The notes below the pieces were generated by a model. The model had not been told where the DNA came from. It ran no database searches and worked only from the letters and a program-made list of their open reading frames with translations. A DNA stretch of 12,970 bases from Undibacterium sp. (lineage in GTDB: Bacteria > Pseudomonadota > Gammaproteobacteria > Burkholderiales > Burkholderiaceae_D), in NCBI GenBank assembly GCA_019752975.1, contig JAIELM010000446.1:1-12970 (forward strand). The letters run 5' to 3'. Position 1 is the first letter of the stretch. The number at the start of each line of letters is the position of its first letter. Shown one piece after another: positions 1 through 7,549 of the stretch. A program made the position numbers and the translations under genes.

Positions 1-1
1 G

Positions 2-319
2 ATGATGTGTCATTGGAACTCCACCCTACCAGCGGGAAATATTTTGGAGGTCAAGTACGAGGATATGGTTTTTGATTTTGAGAATCAAGCACGCCGATTG
101 ATCGAATTTATTGGATTACCATGGAATAAAGAGTGCCTCGATTTCCACACAAATTCCCGCGCTGTGCTTACTGCAAGTGCATCACAAGTGCGCAAGCCTG
201 TCTACCAAAGTTCAATACAACGATGGCGAAAATATGAAGGTTTTTTACAGCCACTGTATGCAGAATTGTCGCCTTTGATTGAGGCCTATGAAGCCGAGCT
301 GGAACAGAGTAGAAATTAG
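2..319 (+). CDS. Sulfotransferase family protein, C-terminal end (partial)
   Basis: This is the last 105 codons of a gene whose start lies left of the window, so the ATG at position 2 is probably internal. The segment reads like the end of a bacterial sulfotransferase of the kind often fused to TPR repeats. It has an ILEVKYEDMV strand near residues 15-24, an FIGLPWNKECLDFH stretch at about 36-49, and the R-x-V-x-T-A-S-x-x-Q-V-R-x-P-V-Y pattern (about 53-68) followed by a serine and RWRKY. Those features are typical of the PAPS-dependent sulfotransferase C-terminus; the 5'-phosphosulfate loop would lie upstream, outside the window. The TAG stop (317-319) lies inside the left terminal repeat of a small mobile-element-like sequence, so the last residues may differ from the ancestral protein. 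The substrate cannot be inferred. Confidence 0.75.
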   Translation: MMCHWNSTLPAGNILEVKYEDMVFDFENQARRLIEFIGLPWNKECLDFHTNSRAVLTASASQVRKPVYQSSIQRWRKYEGFLQPLYAELSPLIEAYEAELEQSRN

Positions 320-460
320 GACTTACGCAAAACAGACGCAGGCGTTGTTGCGTTCGCCGCTTGCTAAACTAAGGTACAAATGTACTGCCCGCGGCTCCGC
401 GCTCCCGATTCAGGCATTCGAGGGCAGGCTCTAGCCAGCGCAATTTTGCGTAACTCCTAA
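316..460. mobile_element. MITE-like element with 17-bp terminal inverted repeats
   Basis: The ends are TTAGGACTTACGCAAAA (316-332) and its reverse complement TTTTGCGTAACTCCTAA (444-460), matching at 16 of 17 positions. The 145-bp interior encodes nothing. It contains small palindromes, for example CGCGG-CT-CCGCG at 390-401 and GTAC-AAAT-GTAC at 374-385. If the element proper begins at GG, it is flanked by TA on both sides, which would fit a TA-targeting transposase (IS630/Tc1-mariner type), but this is inference. The left end overlaps the sulfotransferase stop codon. It could instead be a dispersed intergenic repeat that does not transpose. Confidence 0.6.
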
Positions 461-531
461 AATAATTGATGGGCTAAGAAATGAGGTGATCCCATATTGA
501 CGACTATCACTGCCGATAGACGCACAAACCG

Positions 532-562
532 AAAAAAAACCTCGCCAATTGGCGAGGTTTTT
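532..562 (-). terminator. Intrinsic terminator of the TonB-receptor gene
   Basis: The perfect palindrome AACCTCGCC-AATT-GGCGAGGTT is flanked by an A-run on the left and a T-run on the right. Read on the minus strand it is a GC-rich hairpin followed by a run of eight U, about 35 nt after the receptor stop codon. The T-run on the plus strand also makes it potentially bidirectional. Confidence 0.85.
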
Positions 563-596
563 CTCATTCATCGGTCTTAATTACTACACGATAAAA

Positions 597-3500
597 TTAA
601 TACTTCAAACGCAAACCAGCATAGTATTGAGCGCCGTTAGCATAGAAAGAACGTGGCTGATCCGGGTTGAAGATATAGTTCTTCAAAATCGGATTATTCA
701 TGTTCTGACCAGAAAACGTCAAAGTAATATTGTCGGTCACGTTGTAGTTGAGTGATACTGACAAAGAACCCACTGCATCTTGATACAAAGGCGCAGAACG
801 ATCATAAGCGATCAGATAGCTTGAACGCCATGCCCAACCCACGCGCGCATTAAATTTATCGTTCTCAAAATACGTACCAAAGTTGAAGGTCGTTTTGGAA
901 GTACCGATAATATCGCAAGGATTTGAAGTGGTAACAGATTGCCACTCAGCACAGGTTCCCGATTTTTGACTGCCGTCAGCTAAGGTGACGTTAGTTTCTA
1001 CGCCAAATCCAGCTCCGAGTGGAACCTGCGCAGCAAACTCAAGACCTTTAACGAAGGCATTCACGTTTTTCGGCGCGGTCACATTGTAGTCAGAGAAAAC
1101 AGGTGAGCCTAAACGTTCCGAGATTTGCGCATTATACAAATTGCGCTTATCGTTGGTGTAGCCTACATAGTTTTTCATGTCCATAATGAACGCGCCTACA
1201 GACAATAATGCGCGCGGTGCATAATACCATTGCACGGTTGCGTCAAGATTGTTGGACACGATAGGTTTCAAATTCCAATTCCCAGCGCTGCCGAGCAAAG
1301 TATTATCATCCAGATTTGCTGTTCCAGCCAAAGCGCCGAAATCAGGACGGGTCATCGTGCGTGAAGCAGACAGACGAGCAACCACATCCTTGGAAACGTC
1401 AAATCGTAAGTTCATCGATGGCAACGCAGCGAAGCTATTGTTGTCGTTCGATTCGGCATGAGCATATGCACTTGGGAAGAAGAAGTTACTACCACCCGCT
1501 GTTGAAATATAACCTAGGGCAGCTGCTTCAGCAATGGTGTAAGCGGTAAATGTTCCTGGCTTAGTCGCTGGATGTATGCTGTAGTTTTGGATATGATCTT
1601 TAGTCTCGACTAAACGCAATCCAATGTTACCGCTCCAGAACTCGCCGCCTTCTAGGTCAGCATTGATATAGGCCGCATTGGTTTTTTCCTGAAGCTTGAA
1701 CATCAGGCTATGGTTAGTGCGGAACGCTGGGTCACGCCACGCATACTTCTGCGCCCAAGCATCGATGACCGCTGGATCCAATTGCCATACGTTTTTAGGG
1801 AAATTACCACCGCCCAAATCACTACCGAAATCAGATGGGTAAGTCTGTCCGTTCCAAGCTGGATTAATCGATGCGTCACCCGTTGGCGTAGCTACCGTAT
1901 CCCAGTATGGCTTGTTAGTCGCTGGATTAATTGGACCAGTACCGCGATATGGACGTTGACTGACGACATTGTTATAGCGGTCATGCTTAGTCGTACGGAA
2001 ACCAAATTTAAGATCTGTCACCATACCTTGATTCAAAGCAAATACGGCATCCAATTGCGCATATTTTTCTTTATCACGCGTGTAGGCCGGTGCAGAACCG
2101 AAAATCCAGTTCAATGCGGTACCAGTAAATACGTTTGTTCCGCCAGTAGAGATGCCCTTCATAATCACATCGGCAGGGGAGTTCGTACCATTCAATTTGT
2201 AGCTGATGCTACCACCAGTAGCGCCAGTGCGTATATCGCCTTCGTACACGCCTTCTGCGGTAGTATCACCCTTACCATTGGTCACACCTGCCTTAGCACT
2301 TAATACCAAGCTATCCGTCACCCGTAGCTTAGCTGCCAAATCAAGGAAATCAGATGATGAGGAAGATCCTGGACGGGAAATGTCATCCACGATACCAATC
2401 CGTGTTGCACCTGGGAAGGTCCATGTGGCTGAAGTCAATGTACCGTTTTTGATGGTATATCCAGGATCAGGGGCATTGCCGTTACGACCCGCAACAGTAT
2501 TCCAACTACTACCTAAAACACCACCAGCTCCACCAGCGCCAAGATCGCTCATGTAGTTACGATTGTAGTTACCGGCTTCCATTTTTGAACTGAAATAAGT
2601 CGCTTCGACTTGGAAGTCTTTGCTAGGCTTGAATTGAACATCCAGCACGCCACCTTCACGCTTACGTACTTGTTCAAACAGACTAGAACCGATCAGACGA
2701 GGCACATATACGCCAGCCAGATCAGGATGAGGGGCGGTGTTGATGGTTGGTACATCATAGGGATTGCCAGAGCGGCCGTTAGCCCAACCGCCATCAGCTG
2801 CGTTAATTGCGGCAACCGCAGCAGCACCCAAGACGGCTGCAGAATCCTTAGGAATCTGCATATAACCTAGCATTTCCTGACCATCACGGCGCAAATGACG
2901 CTTCTCTGAGAAAGCCTGAATCGACATACCAAATGTATTCGCTTCATTTTTCCAATTCAATGATGCACTTAACTGAGGGTCATATTTTTTTGGCAAAGTG
3001 GCGTAAACACTTTGAATCGACGCATCTGCAGTAAATTGTTTTTTCGCATCTAGTGGATGACGTGTCAAGATATCGACCGTTCCAGAGACGCCACCTTCAA
3101 CCATATCCGCTGTTGGTGTTTTCTTGACCTGAACTTGACCAACGATTTCTGATGGCAACAATGAGAAGCTGACACTACGTCCAACAGCACCGCCAACTTG
3201 ATCCAAAATAAACCAATCACCAGATGAAATCGAATGACCATTAATTAAGGTGTTGGTCAAACTAGGTGAAGTACCGCGCAAACTAACGCGATCGTTTTCA
3301 TCAAAGCCACCGGAACCTGCTGCTGAAGAACCAATATTGACGCCTGGCAATCTTTGTAAAGAATCCGCGACGTTCTTATCCGGCATTTTGCCTACATCTT
3401 CGGAAGTGATCACTTCCATATTGGTTCCTGCCATACGCTTCACCGCCAATGAAGCAGCTAAGGATGCGCGAATACCAGTCACTACAACCTGTTGTGGCTC

Positions 3501-3605
3501 ATCTTTTTTCACTTCCTGCGCATGTGCTGACATAGTCGCACTTACCATCAACAACGCAACAGCCGAGGCTATCGGTGTCATACTCAGTTTAAAATTACTT
3601 TTCAT
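597..3605 (-). CDS. TonB-dependent outer-membrane receptor (TIGR01782-like)
   Basis: This 1002-residue protein looks like an energised outer-membrane transporter: a 22-strand barrel with an N-terminal plug that uses TonB-ExbB-ExbD. Residues 1-29 form a signal peptide (basic start, hydrophobic core, cleavage probably after AHA). A TonB-box-like QVVVTGIRAS follows at about 39-48. The plug carries PDKNVADSLQRLPGV at about 75-89, then VSLRGTSPSLTNTLINGHSI, both characteristic of the Xanthomonas/Caulobacter-type receptor family. The C-terminus ends in an aromatic strand (YYAGLRLKY), as barrel proteins do. This family often imports carbohydrates or other scarce nutrients rather than siderophores, but no substrate gene lies next to it. 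The start is supported by GGGGGA upstream of the ATG. The gene is monocistronic with its own promoter (3913-3941) and terminator (532-562). Confidence 0.9.
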   Translation of the reverse strand: MKSNFKLSMTPIASAVALLMVSATMSAHAQEVKKDEPQQVVVTGIRASLAASLAVKRMAGTNMEVITSEDVGKMPDKNVADSLQRLPGVNIGSSAAGSGGFDENDRVSLRGTSPSLTNTLINGHSISSGDWFILDQVGGAVGRSVSFSLLPSEIVGQVQVKKTPTADMVEGGVSGTVDILTRHPLDAKKQFTADASIQSVYATLPKKYDPQLSASLNWKNEANTFGMSIQAFSEKRHLRRDGQEMLGYMQIPKDSAAVLGAAAVAAINAADGGWANGRSGNPYDVPTINTAPHPDLAGVYVPRLIGSSLFEQVRKREGGVLDVQFKPSKDFQVEATYFSSKMEAGNYNRNYMSDLGAGGAGGVLGSSWNTVAGRNGNAPDPGYTIKNGTLTSATWTFPGATRIGIVDDISRPGSSSSSDFLDLAAKLRVTDSLVLSAKAGVTNGKGDTTAEGVYEGDIRTGATGGSISYKLNGTNSPADVIMKGISTGGTNVFTGTALNWIFGSAPAYTRDKEKYAQLDAVFALNQGMVTDLKFGFRTTKHDRYNNVVSQRPYRGTGPINPATNKPYWDTVATPTGDASINPAWNGQTYPSDFGSDLGGGNFPKNVWQLDPAVIDAWAQKYAWRDPAFRTNHSLMFKLQEKTNAAYINADLEGGEFWSGNIGLRLVETKDHIQNYSIHPATKPGTFTAYTIAEAAALGYISTAGGSNFFFPSAYAHAESNDNNSFAALPSMNLRFDVSKDVVARLSASRTMTRPDFGALAGTANLDDNTLLGSAGNWNLKPIVSNNLDATVQWYYAPRALLSVGAFIMDMKNYVGYTNDKRNLYNAQISERLGSPVFSDYNVTAPKNVNAFVKGLEFAAQVPLGAGFGVETNVTLADGSQKSGTCAEWQSVTTSNPCDIIGTSKTTFNFGTYFENDKFNARVGWAWRSSYLIAYDRSAPLYQDAVGSLSVSLNYNVTDNITLTFSGQNMNNPILKNYIFNPDQPRSFYANGAQYYAGLRLKY

Positions 3606-3912
3606 TTATTCCCCCAAAACTTCCATAAAAAACGTGTGTTGCTTAGCCAATTGCCATCAATTAGACAAACAATCCGCTTCGCGCGATTTACCACTTTTTA
3701 GAAAAAAAACGAATTCGCCTGAGCTGCGCACTAAAAACAAAACTAATGCGACTTATCAATCCTAGAGACAAAACTAAGCTCAAGCAAAATTCCGAACACT
3801 AAACGCAATTGATGCGACTTCGGAAACTCCCCCCACAGGAACATTTACTTCACCGCATCTCAACTGACGAGAACACATGCAAGCCAAACATAAAAATTTT
3901 CGAAGTGTACCT

Positions 3913-3941
3913 ACTTTAAGTTCGCGTACGGGGCGTGTCAA
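3913..3941 (-). promoter_or_regulatory. Sigma70-type promoter for the TonB receptor
   Basis: On the minus strand a consensus TTGACA (plus coordinates 3936-3941) is separated by exactly 17 bp from TAAAGT (3913-3918). Transcription would start near 3906, which gives an untranslated leader of about 300 nt. I saw no recognisable riboswitch or small gene in that leader (3606-3906). Confidence 0.6.
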
Positions 3942-3942
3942 G

Positions 3943-4013
3943 CGGTATCTATGTGGTATTAAATCTTTTTAATTGGTATTATAGACTTCAGGCAATTGGT
4001 ATTAATGGTGTTA
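3943..4013. promoter_or_regulatory. Cluster of TGGTATTA repeats, probable operator array
   Basis: TGGTATTA occurs three times in the same orientation at 3954-3961, 3974-3981 and 3997-4004, spaced 20 and 23 bp apart (about two helical turns). Weaker variants lie at 3943-3950 and 4006-4013. The block sits immediately upstream of the -35 box of the receptor promoter, a position typical of an activator or an upstream repressor. Some GntR-family amino-sugar regulators are reported to use TGGT-type half-sites, but the regulator here is unknown. Confidence 0.4.
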
Positions 4014-4027
4014 CGGCACCAATTTAG

Positions 4028-4043
4028 GTAAACCCTTGTTTAC
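4028..4043. repeat. Inverted repeat GTAAAC-N4-GTTTAC
   Basis: This is a 16-bp perfect dyad with 6-bp arms in the intergenic region upstream of the TonB receptor. It may be an operator half-site pair. It is too short to be certain. Confidence 0.25.
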
Positions 4044-4150
4044 GCGCAAGTAAAGTTCACTCTAGGTGTTGTTTTTTTGTTGATGGTATGTTGACTCAAT
4101 CCAACAGAAAAAATAGTGGGATTGATATTTCCTACAGAAGTCGTGACGAT

Positions 4151-4170
4151 ACCACATGTAAAAATGTGGT
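4151..4170. repeat. Inverted repeat ACCACAT-N6-ATGTGGT
   Basis: Perfect 7-bp arms surround a 6-nt spacer. The sequence ATGTGGTAT in the left arm (read on the minus strand) also occurs at 3951-3959 in the TGGTATTA array, so the same protein may bind both places and could loop the DNA between them. It could also be a simple hairpin. Confidence 0.3.
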
Positions 4171-4239
4171 CTTGAAGATAAGAAATGAAAAAATATTAAT
4201 TTTATTGAATGGTGTTAATGCTTTTTGATTTAAAAACAT

Positions 4240-4545
4240 CCGACGGGCAAAAATTAACCAATACAGGGAAGCGGCACCCTAGTCTAATGAATCGTATTAA
4301 AACCATACGAACCACCGAGGAAATACGTTGCCAGTTTAAAAGTACAAGCAATCCCCCGAAAGCTTGACGACACGGCGCCGCTCATCTGCCAGACTAAAAT
4401 AAATTTATACGATAGTATGTATAAATTACGCTATGGCAATAATTAAACAAAAGATTAATATTATGTCTGCATTATCAGGGGTAGTCGAATTATCGCTCTG
4501 TAAACTCGGATGGTGTAATGTAGACTTAAACTTAAGCAATGCACA
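4240..4545 (-). pseudogene. Decayed copy of the korB 5' region
   Basis: The segment aligns end to end with the first 100 or so codons of the intact korB (about 11640-11944) in the same orientation, with a net length difference of only a few bases. The best blocks are 4293-4400 against 11690-11797 (about three quarters identical by eye) and 4502-4519 against 11904-11921 (one run of 18 identical bases). Read in the korB frame it preserves patches such as VKLSG, TYFLGGS-x-GFNT and a first cysteine, but a 1-base insertion after VKLSG shifts the frame and a TAG replaces the glycine that follows GFNTVH. Most differences turn G:C into A:T, as expected of unselected DNA. The remaining 250 or so codons of korB are not detectable. 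It begins about 10 bp downstream of the valine operon. The left limit is approximate. Confidence 0.8.
4402..4427. repeat. Perfect 9-bp inverted repeat AATTTATAC-N8-GTATAAATT
   Basis: This AT-rich dyad sits inside the korB relic, where the intact gene has no counterpart symmetry, so it arose after the copy died. It may be chance in AT-rich drifting sequence, or a regulator site. Confidence 0.3.
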
Positions 4546-4553
4546 TAAACGTC

Positions 4554-5447
4554 TTAAAGCAACGCAGTATTAAACCGTTGAATAATGCTAGAAAAATCCA
4601 AGCTACCGGCGCCGGCCTGACTATGCAAGGTATATAAATGACGGGTTAACTCGCCAAGCGGAATCGCCGCATTGTTCGCTAGCGCCGATTCAGCCGCAAG
4701 ACCAAGATCTTTACGCATTAAATCCACCCCAAAACCACCGGTATAGTGACGGGATGCGGGAACACTGGGCATGACGCCCGGATAGGGATTGTAATGATGC
4801 AGCGCCCAATTTGATCCTGAGCTACTCTTCATAATTTCCGATAATACCTGTGGATCCAATCCGTTTACCACACCCAGATTCAGCGCTTCGGCGGTCCCTA
4901 CCATCAATATGCCCAGCAGCATATTATTGCAAATTTTAGCGGTTTGACCCGCTCCTACGGCACCGGCATGAAAAATGGTTTTGCCCATGGCCGATAACAC
5001 CGGGCGCGCCCGCTCAAGCTCAGCAACGGCGCCGCCCAGCATAAACGTCAAGGTTCCAGCCTGCGCCCCTGCGGTGCCACCGGAAACCGGTGCATCAAGC
5101 ATCGATAAGCCACGTGCATTGGCTGCTTGCGCCACTTTCTGCGCCGTTTGTGGTGCTATGGTGCTGCAGTCGATAATCAAGGCATGATCAGCGATACTAG
5201 GCAAAATTCCCTGTGCTCCTAGATAAACCTCCTCTACGTGGCGACTTGCCGGCAACATGGTAATAACATAATCCGCATCTTGCACCGCCTGTTGTGCTGA
5301 ATCACAGACCGTCGCACCGGCGTCGGCCAGTGTCTGCAATGCTACTGCAGACAGATCAAAAACACGTAAAGCATAATTGGCTTTACACAAATTGAGTGCC
5401 ATTGGCGCACCCATATTCCCTAAACCGATAAACGCAATGTGAGACAT
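4554..5447 (-). CDS. mmsB: 3-hydroxyisobutyrate dehydrogenase
   Basis: This enzyme oxidises 3-hydroxyisobutyrate to methylmalonate semialdehyde with NAD+, in the cytosol, and is the fourth of the five valine steps encoded here. The 297-residue length is normal for the family. The Rossmann motif G-x-G-x-x-G is at residues 8-13 (GLGNMG). The substrate-binding DAPVSGGTAGA is at 118-128, and the catalytic lysine signature KICNN is at 171-175 (Lys171, Asn175). GFGVDLMRKDL near the C-terminal third matches the cofactor/substrate loop of beta-hydroxyacid dehydrogenases. The ATG is preceded by AGAAAGG at good spacing. It is the last gene of the operon, separated from the hydrolase gene by 84 nt, which is the widest gap in the operon. 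No clear terminator follows; the korB relic does. A tartronate-semialdehyde reductase is the main alternative, but context favours HIBADH. Confidence 0.93.
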   Translation of the reverse strand: MSHIAFIGLGNMGAPMALNLCKANYALRVFDLSAVALQTLADAGATVCDSAQQAVQDADYVITMLPASRHVEEVYLGAQGILPSIADHALIIDCSTIAPQTAQKVAQAANARGLSMLDAPVSGGTAGAQAGTLTFMLGGAVAELERARPVLSAMGKTIFHAGAVGAGQTAKICNNMLLGILMVGTAEALNLGVVNGLDPQVLSEIMKSSSGSNWALHHYNPYPGVMPSVPASRHYTGGFGVDLMRKDLGLAAESALANNAAIPLGELTRHLYTLHSQAGAGSLDFSSIIQRFNTALL

Positions 5448-5531
5448 AAAAAACCTTTCTCTAAAACCAAATTTATAAATTGCATGATGAAAATGGAAGC
5501 GCTGATCTTATTTGCACAATTCGTATTCTCG

Positions 5532-6725
5532 TCATTGCACCAACGCTGTACCCAATTCCGATAAAGGATGCTGCGCAGCTGTCCATGGTGAACTAAAAAA
5601 GCTTAGTGACCATTCCTGCATCAGCACATCACTTATCTCCGAAAAATCTTGGGGAGACCACTGTGGACGCTGATCTTTATCGATAATCAAGGCGCGTATT
5701 CCTTCTGCAAAATTCCTGTCCCGCGCGCAGGCGAGCGCTACCACTAATTCCAGGCGAAACACCCCCGCCAGAGAAAGATGCTTTGCCCGTTGTTGAATAG
5801 CATGCGCCAACCAGAGCGATGCCGGGCAAGCCTTTTGCAGGTTGATAATGGCTTTTTGCAACCAAGAGTTTTCCGTAGAATAATGCTGCAAGGTTTTCAC
5901 CATCAAAGGTAAATCATGCGAATGACAAAGATGATTGATCAAGTCAAAATGCTGACGCAAAGGTCCCTCCGCGACATCATTGGCTGGCCATTGCGCGCGC
6001 TGCTGGTGTTGTAATAATTGATGCAGGCGTTGATGATTTTCTGTCGCATCGTGGCTCCATCGTACCGCTTGCAATATCGCGAACAATGCCGGCTTATGCG
6101 CATGCGGTAGCTGATAGTCAGCAAGTTTGACAAATTGCGCGTCACTGGCATTGATGCTTGCCCCGGTTAAGGCAAGAAAGAGTCCCAGCTTACCCGGCAT
6201 CCGGTTCAAAAACCAAGTGCCGCCGACATCTGGAAATAAACCTATGGCACTTTCAGGCATAGCCAAACGCGATTTCTCGGTCACCACGCGGTGGCTGGCA
6301 CCCGCCATGAGCCCCATTCCGCCACCCATGACAATGCCATGTCCCCAACATAAAATGGGCTTACGATAAGTATGGATAAAATAATCTAGACGATACTCGC
6401 GCGTAAAAAAATTCAAAGCGTAGGCATTGGCCAAAAGATCCTCATGCTGCAATGAGGCATGATGCGTCTTCATGCTGTCATACAGGTTTTGCAGATCACC
6501 TCCGGCACAAAACGCCTTATCACCAGCACCCTGCAATACCACCATGGCGATGTCCGGATCGACGTCCCAAGCCTGCAACTGTGCGGTCAATAAATCCACC
6601 ATGTCGATGGATAAGGCGTTCAGGCTTTTTTCTGCATTCAATGTGGCCACGCCAATGCCCATGCCATCCAAGCCGTTTAAACGCTCACAATAAACTGCGG
6701 GCTGCGCCTGAAGATGGAGCATCAT
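5532..6725 (-). CDS. 3-hydroxyisobutyryl-CoA hydrolase
   Basis: This enzyme cleaves 3-hydroxyisobutyryl-CoA to free 3-hydroxyisobutyrate and CoA, the step that distinguishes valine catabolism from fatty-acid oxidation. At 397 residues it is longer than a plain hydratase and matches the ECH_2/HIBCH group. Visible motifs are the oxyanion-hole segment AFCAGGDLQNLY (71-82), GIVMGGGMGLMAG (130-142) and the HIBCH signature MPESAIGLFPDVGGTWFLNR (156-175), in which Glu158 and Asp166 correspond to the catalytic acid pair. Its ATG overlaps the TGA of the upstream hydratase gene (ATGA) and is followed at once by a second ATG. GGGGGA lies just upstream as ribosome-binding site. Translational coupling with the hydratase is likely, which suits a partner that removes 3-hydroxyisobutyryl-CoA and so keeps toxic methacrylyl-CoA low. 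Confidence 0.93.
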   Translation of the reverse strand: MMLHLQAQPAVYCERLNGLDGMGIGVATLNAEKSLNALSIDMVDLLTAQLQAWDVDPDIAMVVLQGAGDKAFCAGGDLQNLYDSMKTHHASLQHEDLLANAYALNFFTREYRLDYFIHTYRKPILCWGHGIVMGGGMGLMAGASHRVVTEKSRLAMPESAIGLFPDVGGTWFLNRMPGKLGLFLALTGASINASDAQFVKLADYQLPHAHKPALFAILQAVRWSHDATENHQRLHQLLQHQQRAQWPANDVAEGPLRQHFDLINHLCHSHDLPLMVKTLQHYSTENSWLQKAIINLQKACPASLWLAHAIQQRAKHLSLAGVFRLELVVALACARDRNFAEGIRALIIDKDQRPQWSPQDFSEISDVLMQEWSLSFFSSPWTAAQHPLSELGTALVQ

Positions 6726-7549
6726 TGATTCCCCCAGATAGGTGAACGTTTTTCCAGAAAAGCGGCTACTCCTTCCTTCTGGTCGTGGGTATCAAACAAA
6801 TGCAAAAAAGCTTCCCTTTCTTGCGCCAACGCCGTATTGAGCGGTTGTTGACGCGCTGCCTGTATCAATCGTTTACAAGCACGCACACTACCCGGGCTTT
6901 GTTTGGCAACCTGCGCAGCCAACGCCAACGCCCGTTCCAGCGCACTACCGGTTGCCACGACTTCCTCCACTAAACCGATCCGCAAAGCCGTTTCAGCATC
7001 CAAGCGTTCACCACATAAAATCATACGCTTGGCCCAAGCTTCACCCACCAGCCAAGCCAGATTTTGAGTACCACCCGCACAGGGCAACAAACCGACAGTC
7101 GCTTCGGGTAAGGCTAATTGCGCTTGTGTTTCGGCAATCCGTAAATCACAGGCTAAAGCACATTCCAGCCCACCGCCCATGGCATAGCCATTAATCGCAG
7201 CAATAGAAACGCCACGAAATTGACTCAGTGCTTCAAAGGCTTCGCCAAATCGACGCGCCATACTTAAAGCCATCGCCTTGTCGCCGTCTGCAAATAATTT
7301 TAAATCTGCTCCGGCTGAAAAAAATTTATTGCCTTTTCCTGTGATCACTAGGCTATAAATATCATGTTCCTCATTCAAGCGATGAATTAACTCTCGAAAA
7401 GCTTGCAAGCCATCGGCAGTCCAGGTATTCGCCGGAGGATTATCGATGACGATCAGTGCAGTATGCCCAATCTTCTCTAACTGCAAATTCGTGTAATGCT
7501 GTTGTGTACTCATAAGTGTGCTCATAGGTGTGCTCATAGGTGTGCTCAA
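6722..7549 (-). CDS. Enoyl-CoA hydratase (methacrylyl-CoA hydration)
   Basis: This crotonase-fold enzyme adds water to methacrylyl-CoA to give 3-hydroxyisobutyryl-CoA. It has the oxyanion-hole segment GNKFFSAGADLKLF (73-86) and both hydratase glutamates: Glu129 in MGGGLECAL and Glu149 in LALPEATVGLLPCAGGTQNL. The start is unusual. The longest frame begins at TTG (7549), which overlaps the dehydrogenase TGA as TTGA and has a perfect GGAGG seven bases upstream. In-frame ATGs follow at 7537, 7525 and 7513, created by a 12-bp tandem repeat that encodes MSTPMSTPMSTLMST. Only the TTG has a well-placed ribosome-binding site, so I chose it. The repeat adds a disordered-looking N-terminal tail absent from ordinary crotonases. 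Context and neighbouring hydrolase support the valine role. Confidence 0.9.
   Translation of the reverse strand: MSTPMSTPMSTLMSTQQHYTNLQLEKIGHTALIVIDNPPANTWTADGLQAFRELIHRLNEEHDIYSLVITGKGNKFFSAGADLKLFADGDKAMALSMARRFGEAFEALSQFRGVSIAAINGYAMGGGLECALACDLRIAETQAQLALPEATVGLLPCAGGTQNLAWLVGEAWAKRMILCGERLDAETALRIGLVEEVVATGSALERALALAAQVAKQSPGSVRACKRLIQAARQQPLNTALAQEREAFLHLFDTHDQKEGVAAFLEKRSPIWGNQ
7501..7549 (-). repeat. 12-bp tandem repeat at the hydratase start
   Basis: Four consecutive units of the form (A/T)TG-AG(C/T)-ACA-CNN lie at the 5' end of the hydratase gene. The first begins with TTG, the other three with ATG. Units one and two are identical except for the initiation codon, unit three differs by one base, and unit four is more diverged. 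Unit-length changes stay in frame. Confidence 0.75.

Noticed and set aside
1710..2303. 197-codon plus-strand frame inside the TonB receptor
   Set aside because: It is antisense to a clearly coding gene and has no recognisable domain or start signal.
3250..3765. 171-codon plus-strand frame over the receptor 5' end
   Set aside because: It is a shadow of the signal peptide and plug coding sequence on the other strand.
3606..3906. Search for a riboswitch or small gene in the TonB-receptor leader
   Set aside because: Only short repeats such as ATGCGACTT (twice) are visible, with no conserved RNA motif or coding frame with a start signal.
4521..4535. Short dyad CTTAA-AC-TTAAG near the end of mmsB, as an operon terminator
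   Set aside because: The stem is five AT pairs with no U-run, and it lies in the korB relic. The operon terminator remains unidentified.
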